Below, one piece after another: positions 45,396-53,812 of a stretch of DNA of 64,000 nt. The stretch is from Cladopsammia gracilis (Eukaryota > Cnidaria > Anthozoa > Scleractinia > Dendrophylliidae): the NCBI GenBank assembly GCA_022457155.1, contig JAJGOT010000513.1, forward strand, positions 489,001 to 553,000. Reading direction: 5' to 3'. The position numbers and the translations under genes were made by a program. The notes under the pieces were generated by a model, which searched no databases, had not been told where the DNA came from, and saw only the letters and a program-made list of their open reading frames with translations. Every line of letters begins with the position of its first letter. Positions within the stretch are counted from its first letter, which is position 1.

Positions 45396-46715
45396 ATGAC
45401 CTCAGCACATCCTCGCTCTGCTCCAGGTGAAAACTCCAGTTTGCAGTTGTTCCAAGTACCAGTAACAGACGTCTCCATTGTTAAAAGTAAATGGGTGGAT
45501 TATGAACCAATTCAAAGTGGGACCAATCCTATTGAATTTGTTATCAAGCCTCTATCAGATTACATCGATATCAACAAGACTGAACTGCGGTTAGTGGTGA
45601 AAATTACAAAACGAAATGGAGGAGAGACAGGAGCTGGGAAGAAGTATACGCTGATCAACAACGCTCTTCATTCTATCATCAAACAGTTCACTATCAAGAT
45701 CAATGAAACATTGGTCACAGAACAATCAGACACACAAGCATACAATGCTTATATCAAGACCTTGCTTAACTTTACTGATCAGGCCAAGAAATCGTACTTG
45801 ACAAAAGCGTTGTACTACAAAGACACTGCTGGGCACATGGATGAGGTGGATAATACAGCAGATCGAAATTTGGGTCTAAAAAAGAGAGGTTCTTTTACCA
45901 CTGGAGATGCTGAAGTTGGAATGGTTGGTGTACCCCTGTGTGATGTATTCAACATTGATAAGTTACTGTTGGATGGACTGGAAATCAAAATCAAGATAGA
46001 TCTAAACAGCAATGAATTTGTTCTGATGGGTGGTGAAGATGCCAACGATTGCAAGTTACAAATTGTGTCAAGCACGCTCCGTGTACGTACCGTTCATGTG
46101 GCAGACAGCACTAAATTGGATCACGTAAACACCATGACGGGTCAGAAAGCGCTTCCTGCAATCTATACACTAACAAGAACCCCTACGCATGCTAGGATCA
46201 TCCCCAGAGGTGTGTTGAACCACACAGAGACCGATCTATTCAATGGTCTCATCCCCCAATGCATCATATTTGGAATGGTGCGGAACGATGCTTACAATGG
46301 AAACTTGGGGAGGAACCCATTCAACTTCCAGCTGTTTGCTCTGAATGCTGTTCGTCTAACAGTCAATGGAGAAGAAATGCCTTACTCAGGCATCGACTTG
46401 ATAGGTGGCAAGAAAATCGATGGCTACAACACACTTTTCTCAGGCAGTGGTGATATGAACTGTGGTCACGGAATAGACATTGACAGAGAAGAATGGGAGC
46501 AGGGGTATGGTTTATTTCGCTTGGACACAACACCAGCAGGAAGTGGTCATCCAGATCATTTGATTCCTCATCGCAGCGGAAATGTCAACTTGTATTTAAA
46601 ATTTGGTACTGAGACCCCTGCAGTTCTCAATTTAATTGTGTACGCAGAATTCCAGAATCATTTGGAGATTGATCGTAACAGACGCGTGGTGTATGACCTG
46701 TCTCAAGGCGCTTAA
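45396..46715 (+). CDS. Double-jelly-roll major capsid protein (hexon-like), 439 aa
   Basis: It starts 2 nt after the pX stop. SKWVDYEPIQSG, SDYIDINKTELRLVVKI and a late NLYLKFG...LNLIVYAEFQNHLEID block match the Polinton/adintovirus MCP family, which forms trimeric capsomers of an icosahedral shell. No frame breaks are present and the length is within the family range. Its position between pX and protease is the usual one. The upstream gap is too short for a promoter, so expression depends on a shared transcript or splicing. Confidence 0.9.
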   Translation: MTSAHPRSAPGENSSLQLFQVPVTDVSIVKSKWVDYEPIQSGTNPIEFVIKPLSDYIDINKTELRLVVKITKRNGGETGAGKKYTLINNALHSIIKQFTIKINETLVTEQSDTQAYNAYIKTLLNFTDQAKKSYLTKALYYKDTAGHMDEVDNTADRNLGLKKRGSFTTGDAEVGMVGVPLCDVFNIDKLLLDGLEIKIKIDLNSNEFVLMGGEDANDCKLQIVSSTLRVRTVHVADSTKLDHVNTMTGQKALPAIYTLTRTPTHARIIPRGVLNHTETDLFNGLIPQCIIFGMVRNDAYNGNLGRNPFNFQLFALNAVRLTVNGEEMPYSGIDLIGGKKIDGYNTLFSGSGDMNCGHGIDIDREEWEQGYGLFRLDTTPAGSGHPDHLIPHRSGNVNLYLKFGTETPAVLNLIVYAEFQNHLEIDRNRRVVYDLSQGA

Positions 46716-46718
46716 AAG

Positions 46719-47252
46719 ATGCACACCACCTACGAATTATGGCAAGCTGCTTTACAAGATTATGTGCTGGCACCTATCATGAGAGGCGTATATCCCAGTG
46801 ACAGAGTACCCATCATCAACACCTTTCCATCCTGCCTGATTGTGAATACAGACCCTCATGATCTACCTGGAACACATTGGGTTGCAATGTACTTTGTGTC
46901 GCCTTATGAAAGTGAATTCTTCGACAGTTATGGTTTCCCTCCTGAGACGTATGACATGAATGGATATTTGTTACAGGATGATACATATTACAACGACAAA
47001 CCGCTCCAGGGACTAAGATCAGACACATGTGGAGACTATTGTTTGTTTTACTTATTTCATCGAGCACGCAATGTAAATTTGAATGCCATACAAGCTAAAT
47101 TTAGAAGGTACGATTCACAGTGGAATGATGCACAAGTAGCAAAGTTTGTACACACGTTTGTTAAAACCATAAGCAATGTTAGGAATAATAATGAACAACA
47201 AGTTTGTAAAACATTTCAGTGTTGGCGAAAGCAATCAATAAAATATTCTTGA
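46719..47252 (+). CDS. Adenain-like cysteine protease, 177 aa
   Basis: The catalytic set is visible: THWVAMYF (His53), EFFDSYG (Asp69), LQGLRSDTCGDYC (Gln97 and Cys104). This order is that of the adenovirus protease/Ulp1 clan, so it probably matures virion proteins. AATAAA at 47237-47242 overlaps the last codons and is the first polyadenylation signal of the chain that starts at 41941. Confidence 0.9.
   Translation: MHTTYELWQAALQDYVLAPIMRGVYPSDRVPIINTFPSCLIVNTDPHDLPGTHWVAMYFVSPYESEFFDSYGFPPETYDMNGYLLQDDTYYNDKPLQGLRSDTCGDYCLFYLFHRARNVNLNAIQAKFRRYDSQWNDAQVAKFVHTFVKTISNVRNNNEQQVCKTFQCWRKQSIKYS
47237..47242 (+). terminator. Polyadenylation signal of the integrase-protease chain
   Basis: AATAAA overlaps the end of the protease gene, with T-rich/GT-rich sequence (AATGTGTG) downstream. 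Confidence 0.6.
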
Positions 47253-47288
47253 AGTTAACATAAACAATGTGTGCGCATCTTTGATATC

Positions 47289-47325
47289 TATTTAAAGGGA
47301 GTGTGACTTTAAACAACCCCCAAAC
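47289..47325 (+). promoter_or_regulatory. TATA-like promoter of the ATPase gene
   Basis: TATTTAAAGGG at 47289 is followed about 33 nt later by CCCAAACTG, the same initiator core as before the BH1-like gene. ATG 47351 lies downstream. Confidence 0.45.
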
Positions 47326-47350
47326 TGCATCTGCTTTTCGTTGTGACAAC

Positions 47351-48028
47351 ATGTCTCAGTTCAAATGTCCAAGCAGTATTATGATAGCGGGTCCAAGTCA
47401 ATGTGGCAAGACAACGTTTACAAGACAACTACTTCAACAGGCGGATTCTTTATTTGAGCGACCTATTCGTAAAATCGTATATTGTTATGGACAGTGGCAA
47501 GACTGTTTTAAGGATATGACAACGCAGGTGACATTTGTAGAGGGTATTCCTGAGGATATTCCAAGTTTATTCCCAACCAATTGTCGTCCCGGAATACTCG
47601 TGTTGGATGATTTAATGAGAAATTGTAGCGATGACGAACGCATTCTGGATCTGTTTACCAAAGTGTCACATCATTGCGATGTCACCTGTATTTATCTGAC
47701 TCAAAACCTCTTTCCACCAGGAAAGTTTTCCCGGAGTATCTCTTTGAATGCTCATTACATTATCGCTTTCAATAACCCTCGCGATACATTAGGGTTTCGA
47801 ACATTGGCCCAGCAAGCATTTGCAGGAAATGTACCTTACGTGTGGGAAAGTTTTCAAGACGCCACTTCACAACCCTTTGGATATCTGGTCTTGGATTTAC
47901 ACCCTCGTACACCCAACATTCAACGACTGCGGACAAGAATATTACCTGCAGCACATTCCTACCCAGTGATCTACGTAAACAAGAAACTCTATAAAACAGA
48001 TGAACCACTACCAGTTTATTTCAGTTAA
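47351..48028 (+). CDS. Genome-packaging ATPase (FtsK/HerA, A32-like), 225 aa
   Basis: ATG 47351 was chosen; an upstream GTG extension is less likely. Walker A is GPSQCGKT (residues 14-21) and Walker B GILVLDDL (81-88), followed by a polar sensor strand TCIYLTQNLF. This is the packaging motor that pumps DNA into the capsid in Polintons and related viruses. The gene has its own TATA-like box and heads a second chain of three genes. Confidence 0.9.
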   Translation: MSQFKCPSSIMIAGPSQCGKTTFTRQLLQQADSLFERPIRKIVYCYGQWQDCFKDMTTQVTFVEGIPEDIPSLFPTNCRPGILVLDDLMRNCSDDERILDLFTKVSHHCDVTCIYLTQNLFPPGKFSRSISLNAHYIIAFNNPRDTLGFRTLAQQAFAGNVPYVWESFQDATSQPFGYLVLDLHPRTPNIQRLRTRILPAAHSYPVIYVNKKLYKTDEPLPVYFS

Positions 48029-48032
48029 CATC

Positions 48033-48491
48033 ATGCCTGCCTGCAAGCCGCATCAGCGAACGAATCGTATGAAAAAGAATCAACGTGGTGGTAAAATGGT
48101 CTTGCGTTCTGGCACTACTACGACTCGCTCAAAACGAAAGCGCCCAGGAATGTCTAAACAGTCTAAAGTTGGCCAACATTTACCCTTTCTTTGCATGTGT
48201 TTTAAGAGCAACGGAAAACAACGCAAAGATATGATATCCCATGCGAACAAAGGTCAAATGGAAGCTATTGGCGAGATTGCTCTAAATCTCCTTAAAGGAA
48301 ACATTGTGGTACCGAGGTCATCATTTACACGATTGAAGCCGCACAAGTCAAAGCTCCTGTATTTGACCCGCAAGACACCAAGCCTCAAAAGAAAAAAGGA
48401 AGTGCTCAATCAGAAAGGCGGATTTCTACCAGCCCTAGCTGCATTGATTGCGCCTCTTGCTGTGGATTTATTGGGTAAAGTTTTAAAATGA
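48033..48491 (+). CDS. Small basic virion-like protein with GG-hydrophobic tail, 152 aa
   Basis: ATG 48033 lies 4 nt after the ATPase stop; an upstream ATG at 48000 would add 11 residues and overlap the ATPase. The head is strongly basic (RTNRMKKNQRGGK, RSKRKRPG). The end reads QKGGFLPALAALIAPLAVDLLGKVLK-like: a Gly-Gly hinge followed by a hydrophobic helix. Such tails recur in small Polinton proteins and could act on membranes after protease cleavage at QKGG/F; both roles are inference. Its stop overlaps the next start as ATGA. Confidence 0.7.
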   Translation: MPACKPHQRTNRMKKNQRGGKMVLRSGTTTTRSKRKRPGMSKQSKVGQHLPFLCMCFKSNGKQRKDMISHANKGQMEAIGEIALNLLKGNIVVPRSSFTRLKPHKSKLLYLTRKTPSLKRKKEVLNQKGGFLPALAALIAPLAVDLLGKVLK

Positions 48492-49015
48492 AACATGCAC
48501 AAAAGATGTTGATGGTGCCCGAACACTTATTGCAAAGTATGGAAACAGAACATCGATTGACTGCTCCCGCTCAGCTCCCGACTCTGACGCGTTTAGATCA
48601 AGATATGAAACAAATCATGGATTCGTCTTTACCAGAAGATCAAAAAGTCCTCATGTTGGATCAACTTCTACAGAGGTATCAAGGGTTGACAAAACAGATG
48701 AAAAATGAAACCACCGTAAAACCGACAGTGGTACTTCCTACACCAGAACCATCGCCTCCACCAACCCCTTCGCCTAAATCTGAAGCAAAAACGACCAAAA
48801 CAGTTAGAAAATTGCCTGTTACCCCTGTGTCTACGAAAGAATCGAAACTGCCTAGACGAAAAGAAACACCGTCTTCTCTTTTACCCGACGAATCAGCATT
48901 TTCTTTGCTTTTGGAAACGCCACCTGATTCCATGCGCAAAACTGTGAAAAAACGCAAGGCGAGAACACCTGTGGTGGCCAGGTTACGAAGCAATAAACAA
49001 TGGGAACCTTACTAA
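48488..49015 (+). CDS. Conserved Polinton Pro-rich protein, 175 aa, function unknown
   Basis: The N-terminal half (MLMVPEHLLQSM, then DQDMKQIMDSSLPEDQKVLMLDQLLQRYQ) is a helical segment I recognise from uncharacterized proteins of cnidarian Polintons. A Pro-rich linker (PEPSPPPTPSP) and a basic C terminus (RKTVKKRKAR) follow. The role is unknown; a structural or assembly protein is likely from position. AATAAA at 48992-48997 overlaps its end. Confidence 0.7.
   Translation: MKHAQKMLMVPEHLLQSMETEHRLTAPAQLPTLTRLDQDMKQIMDSSLPEDQKVLMLDQLLQRYQGLTKQMKNETTVKPTVVLPTPEPSPPPTPSPKSEAKTTKTVRKLPVTPVSTKESKLPRRKETPSSLLPDESAFSLLLETPPDSMRKTVKKRKARTPVVARLRSNKQWEPY
48992..48997 (+). terminator. Polyadenylation signal of the ATPase chain
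   Basis: AATAAA overlaps the last codons of the Pro-rich protein gene. Confidence 0.5.
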
Positions 49016-49050
49016 ACCGGATGAACCAGTTTTTTCAAGCTGAATTGAAA

Positions 49051-49058
49051 TATAAGGG
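49051..49058 (+). promoter_or_regulatory. TATA box before the GRF zinc-finger gene
   Basis: TATAAGGG lies only 26 nt before ATG 49077, so the leader would be almost absent or a later start is used. Confidence 0.4.
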
Positions 49059-49076
49059 ACAGACATCAGTTTCAAG

Positions 49077-49571
49077 ATGAGTTACTCAAAGTGTGGACTC
49101 TGCCTACAAGACCTTGAGGTGATCAAGCCCGCATCAGGTATTCCCTACATTCGCTGTTTGAATTGGAGAGAGTGCCCCTTCTTCTGCCGTGAAGACAATG
49201 TCTATGGCTATCAACAATGCATCAAGGATCGTGTGATACCTGCATATAAAGTATGCGAAAGTGGAAAACAGCTCTGTTGCAAACACATGGAAGTGTCAAC
49301 CTTGAGGGTATCTGGATCAGAAAAGAACCCTTTCAGACCATACTTCACGTGCAGACAAAAGGAAAAGTGTCAGTACTTTCAATGGGCCGATGAATTGCCT
49401 GCAGATGTCTTTGGTCCTCCAACGAACAAACCAAGAGAAACTGAAGCGAATGTCGTGGTGATTAAAAATCAAGACAAGATCAAACGACCTACACTTCAGA
49501 GACAATTTAGCAGAATAGATAAATCAAAGTGGCAAAGAGATCTTGGACAATTAATTACAGATGGCTTGTAA
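49077..49571 (+). CDS. GRF-type zinc-finger protein, 164 aa
   Basis: There are two Cys-rich modules. The first (CGLC...IRCLNWRECPFFC, about 7-40) resembles a degenerate GRF finger. The second (CCKHME...RPYFTCRQKEKCQYFQWADELP, about 62-104) closely fits the zf-GRF pattern, which binds single-stranded DNA in enzymes such as topoisomerase III and NEIL3. There is no catalytic domain. A stand-alone ssDNA-binding protein helping strand-displacement replication is a reasonable guess. The C-terminal ~50 residues are polar and basic. AATAAA follows at 49572 and 49621. Confidence 0.75.
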   Translation: MSYSKCGLCLQDLEVIKPASGIPYIRCLNWRECPFFCREDNVYGYQQCIKDRVIPAYKVCESGKQLCCKHMEVSTLRVSGSEKNPFRPYFTCRQKEKCQYFQWADELPADVFGPPTNKPRETEANVVVIKNQDKIKRPTLQRQFSRIDKSKWQRDLGQLITDGL

Positions 49572-49626
49572 AATAAACATAAAACAACACACTCTTTGTA
49601 ATCACTGTTTTTGTTTATTCAATAAA
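49572..49626 (+). terminator. Polyadenylation signals after the GRF gene
   Basis: AATAAA occurs at 49572-49577 and 49621-49626, with a GTTTTTGTTTATT stretch between. Confidence 0.6.
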
Positions 49627-49677
49627 ATTATTGTGATTCCATGAAATATTGTGTCGTATTCATTTTGTGGAGACAAC

Positions 49678-49761
49678 GTTCAGGGTGCCATTTTGAATAC
49701 TTAATAAGGGTGAACAAAAGTTCAGGGTACCATTTTGAATACTTAAAAAGGGTGAACAAAA
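49678..49761 (+). repeat. Two 42-bp tandem units beside the right terminal repeat
   Basis: GTTCAGGGTGCCATTTTGAA and GTTCAGGGTACCATTTTGAA each start a unit that ends in AAGGGTGAACAAAA. Confidence 0.85.
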
Positions 49762-49786
49762 CCGGTTTGACTCGTTTTTCTAGAGA

Positions 49787-50202
49787 GTGGGCATTTTTAA
49801 TAATATACACCCAGGCAAACTGGTTTGAACCGGTTTGACCATGACGTCAGTGTCTTCTCATTGGTTCATCCCCCGTCCTTTGTTCTTTTTTGCCTTTAAA
49901 TTGAAACCACCACCCGGATGGTTGGGCGGACACGTAACACTACATCGCACCATACACTTCTCTCTTAAACACTTTATTAATATTCAATAAAATATAAGTG
50001 TACTCCCTTTCAATTCATGCATCCATAATGACCTCACTTACACGGTCTGCATCTCATTAATCCCCTCCCGTACCTATACGGCTTGCATGTCATTATCTCC
50101 TAACCTAACCATTCAAAACCGGTTTGTACAGAGCCAACCTCATTAACTCAGGGCTGCTGCATATATGAATAAAATTGGTCTAGGCATCCGGGATAGACTA
50201 CT
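49787..50202 (-). repeat. Right terminal inverted repeat
   Basis: It is the complement of the left repeat and ends GACTACT. The outer 175 bp (50028-50202) appear identical to 31139-31313, and the inner part is diverged. Confidence 0.9.
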
Positions 50203-50208
50203 AGCGCG
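50203..50208. other. Right target-site duplication of the Polinton
   Basis: AGCGCG follows the terminal ACT exactly and equals 31133-31138. Confidence 0.9.
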
Positions 50209-50755
50209 CCACCTAACCCTATTTTGTGCAGTACCCTTTGCCTCATTTCACGTCAGATGTTTCCCCTCCAACTCTGCCATTCTCGTGCGTCGCCAAGTGC
50301 GCTGGGGTCTCCCCTGAGCACACTTACCAGTCTCAAACAATGTCCTTACATTCCACTGCCCGATCTTCACACACGCTTTTGGCGACAGCAATTTCATTGG
50401 CGGTTTATGCGTCATTCTCAGCTTCGCACGTTGCTCCAGCCGGATGTTAACATCTTGTACCCCTGCCTCCTGGTAGGACGCAGTGGTAATTCTAGTTTCG
50501 GTTTGTGTAATATGTTTCTTTTCCGGGAGCGGGTTATCAGCCCGCGCCCAACCCCCAACCAGGAGGACCAGGGGCTGTTCTTCGTCTGGCCTCTACCCTT
50601 TGACCAATCCAGCATGGTTAGACCTGTTAGGGACCAAAGTCCCGGCCGGCACAGCTCTCTGGCCTCTGGGTCATCGAGACACACAAGCTCCACCTCCACG
50701 GCAAGGTGTCAGCCCAAGGTGGAGAAAATCGCCATTAGCCATAGGTGTCGTTTTG
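50209..50755. repeat. Older repeat that received the Polinton (right half)
   Basis: This GC-richer block (GGTTATCAGCCCGCGCCC, CCAGGAGGACCAGGGGC, AAAGTCCCGGCCGGC) resembles a repeat family I have seen in many marine invertebrate genomes. The left half ends at 31138. Joining the flanks at the TSD would restore the pre-insertion site. Open frames here (for example 50224-50772) have no recognised domain. Confidence 0.5.
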
Positions 50756-51080
50756 GAGGTGCGGTGGTCTAGTGGTTAGTGCGTCGTACTTTCAACCTGA
50801 AGGTCGGTGGTTCGACTCTGGTCTCTGCCGTCGTGTTGTTTCCATAGACAAGAACTTTGCTCCACGTTGTCTCTCTCCACCCAGGTGTTTTAATGGTTGT
50901 AAACGTACGGCGCCACCAACCTCATTCCCAGGATCCTTTCTTCCTCCGTCGATGATGGAAGAGAAGGAACCTGGAAATATAGGTTGGTATGACCAGGCTC
51001 CGCAAACCGGGTGCCCAAGTACAAAACGTTATATCTGTTTCTTCAAAAGCCACCTTATCTTATCTTATCACCTTATCTTA
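50756..51080 (+). mobile_element. tRNA-headed SINE
   Basis: A box TGGTCTAGTGG (50765-50775) and B box GGTTCGACTCT (50809-50819) are at tRNA-like spacing. A SINE body (CTCTCCACCCAGGTG) follows, and a simple-repeat tail of CTTATCTTAT units ends near 51080. It is RNA polymerase III driven in origin. Confidence 0.8.
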
Positions 51081-52389
51081 GCCACCTTACCCTTGTCCTC
51101 CCATGTCCTCCCATGTCCTCCACTTCAAAATCCGCTTCATAACAGGGCCATACTTAGCAAGGTAAAAATTATTGGAGGGGCCCATCACGAGCGCCGAAGG
51201 CGTGAGTTTCTAGGGGTGTTCGGGGGCATGCGTTTTGAAAAATAGGGTCTCTGAAATGGCATTTCCAGCCTTCTGAGAGTAGTTTTCACGGTAAGTTTAA
51301 ACGGCTTTGAACTGACAAAGAAGAAAACAATCTTGTGGCCTAAACGCCGGGCATTTGAGGGGCTGTAGACTTTCTAGGCTTTCACCCAAATTATAACGAA
51401 TTGTTGAGTGCTCAGCTAGAATGTCGTTTAAATGTAATTGTTTTGTGTTAGTGATGTATTAGATACGTGTACATAGAAACTTTTTATCGGACCAGGTTAT
51501 AATGTCAATAAAAGTTTTTATAGATTTATATAGCTCAAAAGTTTTTTGTATATGCATAAAGGACTGTTTCTTTGAGCTAGCACTTTTGATGTTTTACCAA
51601 CAATTATAGATAGTTCAGATAAAAATATGTAACAACAACAAGGCCTCCTTACAATACACGTTATCGGTTAACAAGGTTAAGTTGTACTTTCACACAGTAC
51701 CGTGAACGTCCTCAAATCATTCATGCTTAAATAAAATGAAATGAAAGAAGCTCGAAATATCCCGCGAAAATGAACAACAACTCAGTAAACAAGATTTACT
51801 CCTGGATTTAGTGTTCAACTTTTCACTAAAGGCAAAACCATGGATCAAATATGTTAGTTAAACATAATTGTACTCATTCACTGAACAGGTTTGTAGAAAT
51901 TATGCAACTTGTCAGTGTTGTATCATGTTGTATGATGCATGGATAAATGAATCGAAAATGAACAGTCAAACCTCCACTATAACGGATACCCCCCGTTCTT
52001 CCTCTCCAACACTACATTTTTAACCTCAAATAAACTGCAAATACCGTGAACGATCTATTGCATCACATTGGATCAAATACAAACAGTGATAAGAAACAGA
52101 CCACTGCAAGGACCGATCAAACAATGTTGCTTATCACTGTTTGAATATTTGATCCAATGTGACGCAATATATCATGTTTCGTTTATCAGTTTATCTAAAC
52201 TAACCTCCCATAAGCAGACAGTAAACGATATCAAGACATTCTCTAGGAAAATAGGTTCGGTTTTGAACATGTTTTTACTCACCGTTTACTACTTACTATG
52301 CATTCTAATACCCCATTCACACCAACGGTTAAACATGCTTAAATGTTGTTTAGTTTAAGTACGTTTTTTGCCCGTATCTTGAACGTTTT
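51081..52389. other. Intergenic, no gene seen
   Basis: The region is AT-rich. A palindrome lies at 52056-52168; CCTCCCATGT short repeats occur near 51100. Confidence 0.5.
52056..52168. repeat. Hairpin element
   Basis: ATTGCATCACATTGGATCAA is mirrored by TTGATCCAATGTGACGCAAT; the inner arms share AACAGTGATAAG / CTTATCACTGTT. Confidence 0.85.
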
Positions 52390-52659
52390 TACAGTGCAAC
52401 TACCTCAACCGGGGCCACCCGAGGACTTTCAGCCAATCAGAGATCGATCCTTAAACAAATCAAAGGCGCTTAGAGCCAACCCGTGACGCGTAAGGCAATA
52501 ATTGCGGTAAGCTTATGTTTTCACTCTGTCACGGTTCAATATATATATATATTTTTAATTAAACGTAAGGATTTTTGACAAACGCAAAAAATAAAATACA
52601 GCACATCACTTTCATAATGTTCAGTCCGAAGAAGAAAGAAAAAAAAAAGAAAAAAAAAA

Positions 52660-52735
52660 AGAACGCCCCGAGCGAGATTCGAACCCGGGCCTTTCGGCTG
52701 TAAGTCCGCGATTTACACCACTCGACCAACGTCAA
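52660..52735 (-). other. tRNA-like segment, not a functional tRNA gene
   Basis: A box TGGTCGAGTGG (complement of 52718-52728) and B box GGTTCGAATCT (complement of 52675-52685) are present, but the acceptor and T stems do not pair well. The segment is part of a repeat copied at 61.9-62.5 kb. It could be a captured tRNA or a nested SINE, with A/T-rich tail at 52636-52661. Confidence 0.55.
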
Positions 52736-53358
52736 CGTGACCACTGACTTATAATGGGGTAAATTTTATTACTTGATCCTTTTACATCGATTAAGACTCC
52801 AAATGCGATACATCTTTAAGCTTATTGTTGTTTATATTCGTTTACACCAATTTAGTTATTGTTATCGCTGGATTCACGCTGTTCTTGTTACAAAACGCAT
52901 TCGTAACAAAACATTACGTCACTAATATTGAGCGAGTGAGTGACTCATTTGCATAGATAAATAGATAGAACTTTATTTAACGTGCACTCCACTTAGCTGA
53001 AAGCAACTTTACAGGAAGCCCACAAATGAGAAACAAATAGATTACAAAACAAAAGGAAAAATAAAATTTAGCTAATCTAAATTTAAAAATCCAAAAATAT
53101 CTAGAAATTAATTATTTATCTATTAATACGTGTATAATTACAATTAAAATTACAATTTAAAAAAGCTACATAACTACAATAATTACAAATAACGTTACCA
53201 ATAACCCGTGCATTACGCATGCGCGTATATTCACGCGTTAAAATTTGGGCTTGCGGACCTCACGGGAAACTGTATCATTTTTTGATTGGTTCATTTCGAT
53301 CCTAAATTTCTGGCCGTCTTCGAAAACTTTGCGCGTTTTCTTTACTAGCTATTGATTT

Positions 53359-53521
53359 TACAGTGGAATCCCGATTTTTCAAACCTCCAAGGGAAACGGA
53401 AATTGGTTCGAAAAATCAAATGTGGTATCAACCGAAATCAAATCCAAGGGAAACGAGTTTTGGTTCGAATAATCGGGAGTTTCGAAAAATCGAGTATTCG
53501 AAACATCAGGATTCCACTGTA
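53359..53521. mobile_element. Tigger/pogo-like MITE nested in the 1.4-kb element
   Basis: The ends are CAGTGGAATCC and GGATTCCACTG with TA on both sides (mariner-superfamily TSD). Internal ACTCCCAAGGGAAACG-type blocks are repeated. No coding capacity. Confidence 0.8.
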
Positions 53522-53812
53522 CTTCTACAGCAAGAAATTATTTTAGATCTGGATCTAAAAAATTCAGTTGCAAAACAAAAAGAGAAACAAGTATCCCGTT
53601 TAATATCGGAAGCGCTTGCGTATCGGAAAAAATCATCCTGGTAAGCGGCTGGGATGTTTTTATGTCAACAAGTTTGACATAAAAAAAGCAAATTTCTTTC
53701 GAAAAATGATGCAGTTTCCCGTGAGGTCCGCATGCCCAATTCTTTGTTTAAGGAGCGGTCTCTGATTGGCTGAAAGTCCTCGGGTGGCCCCGGTTGAGGT
53801 AGTTGCACTGTA

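Larger units (their letters stand above)
31139..50202. mobile_element. Complete Polinton/Maverick element, adintovirus type (19,064 bp)
   Basis: The boundaries are set by terminal inverted repeats and a perfect 6-bp TSD. Inside are the full Polinton set (PolB, integrase, protease, packaging ATPase, major and minor capsid proteins) plus accessory genes. All structural genes lie on the plus strand; the RING gene is on the minus strand. Every hallmark frame is open, so this copy may be a recent insertion or a provirus still able to move. Capsid genes together with a retrovirus-like integrase place it with the adintovirus-like Polintons of animals. Confidence 0.95.
52390..53812. mobile_element. 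1.4-kb inverted-repeat DNA element with tRNA-like segment
   Basis: The ends share an inverted repeat of about 60 bp, from TACAGTGCAACTACCTCAAC to CAGCCAATCAGAGA. A minus-strand tRNA-like segment lies inside at about 52660-52735. A second, degraded and inverted copy of the interior occurs at about 61900-62525 and lacks the 52950-53185 stretch. There is no transposase; the element is non-autonomous. Confidence 0.75.

Noticed and set aside
31139..50202. Classification as an adenovirus or retrovirus
   Set aside because: Capsid and protease resemble those of adenoviruses and the integrase that of retroviruses. The combination with Polinton PolB, terminal repeats and a 6-bp TSD defines a Polinton/adintovirus instead.
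50224..50772. 182-codon plus-strand ORF right of the Polinton
   Set aside because: It lies in an old repeat and runs into the SINE head; no domain and no codon-level sign of a gene.
52660..52735. Functional tRNA gene on the minus strand
   Set aside because: A and B boxes are present, but acceptor and T stems pair poorly and the segment lies in a repeated element.
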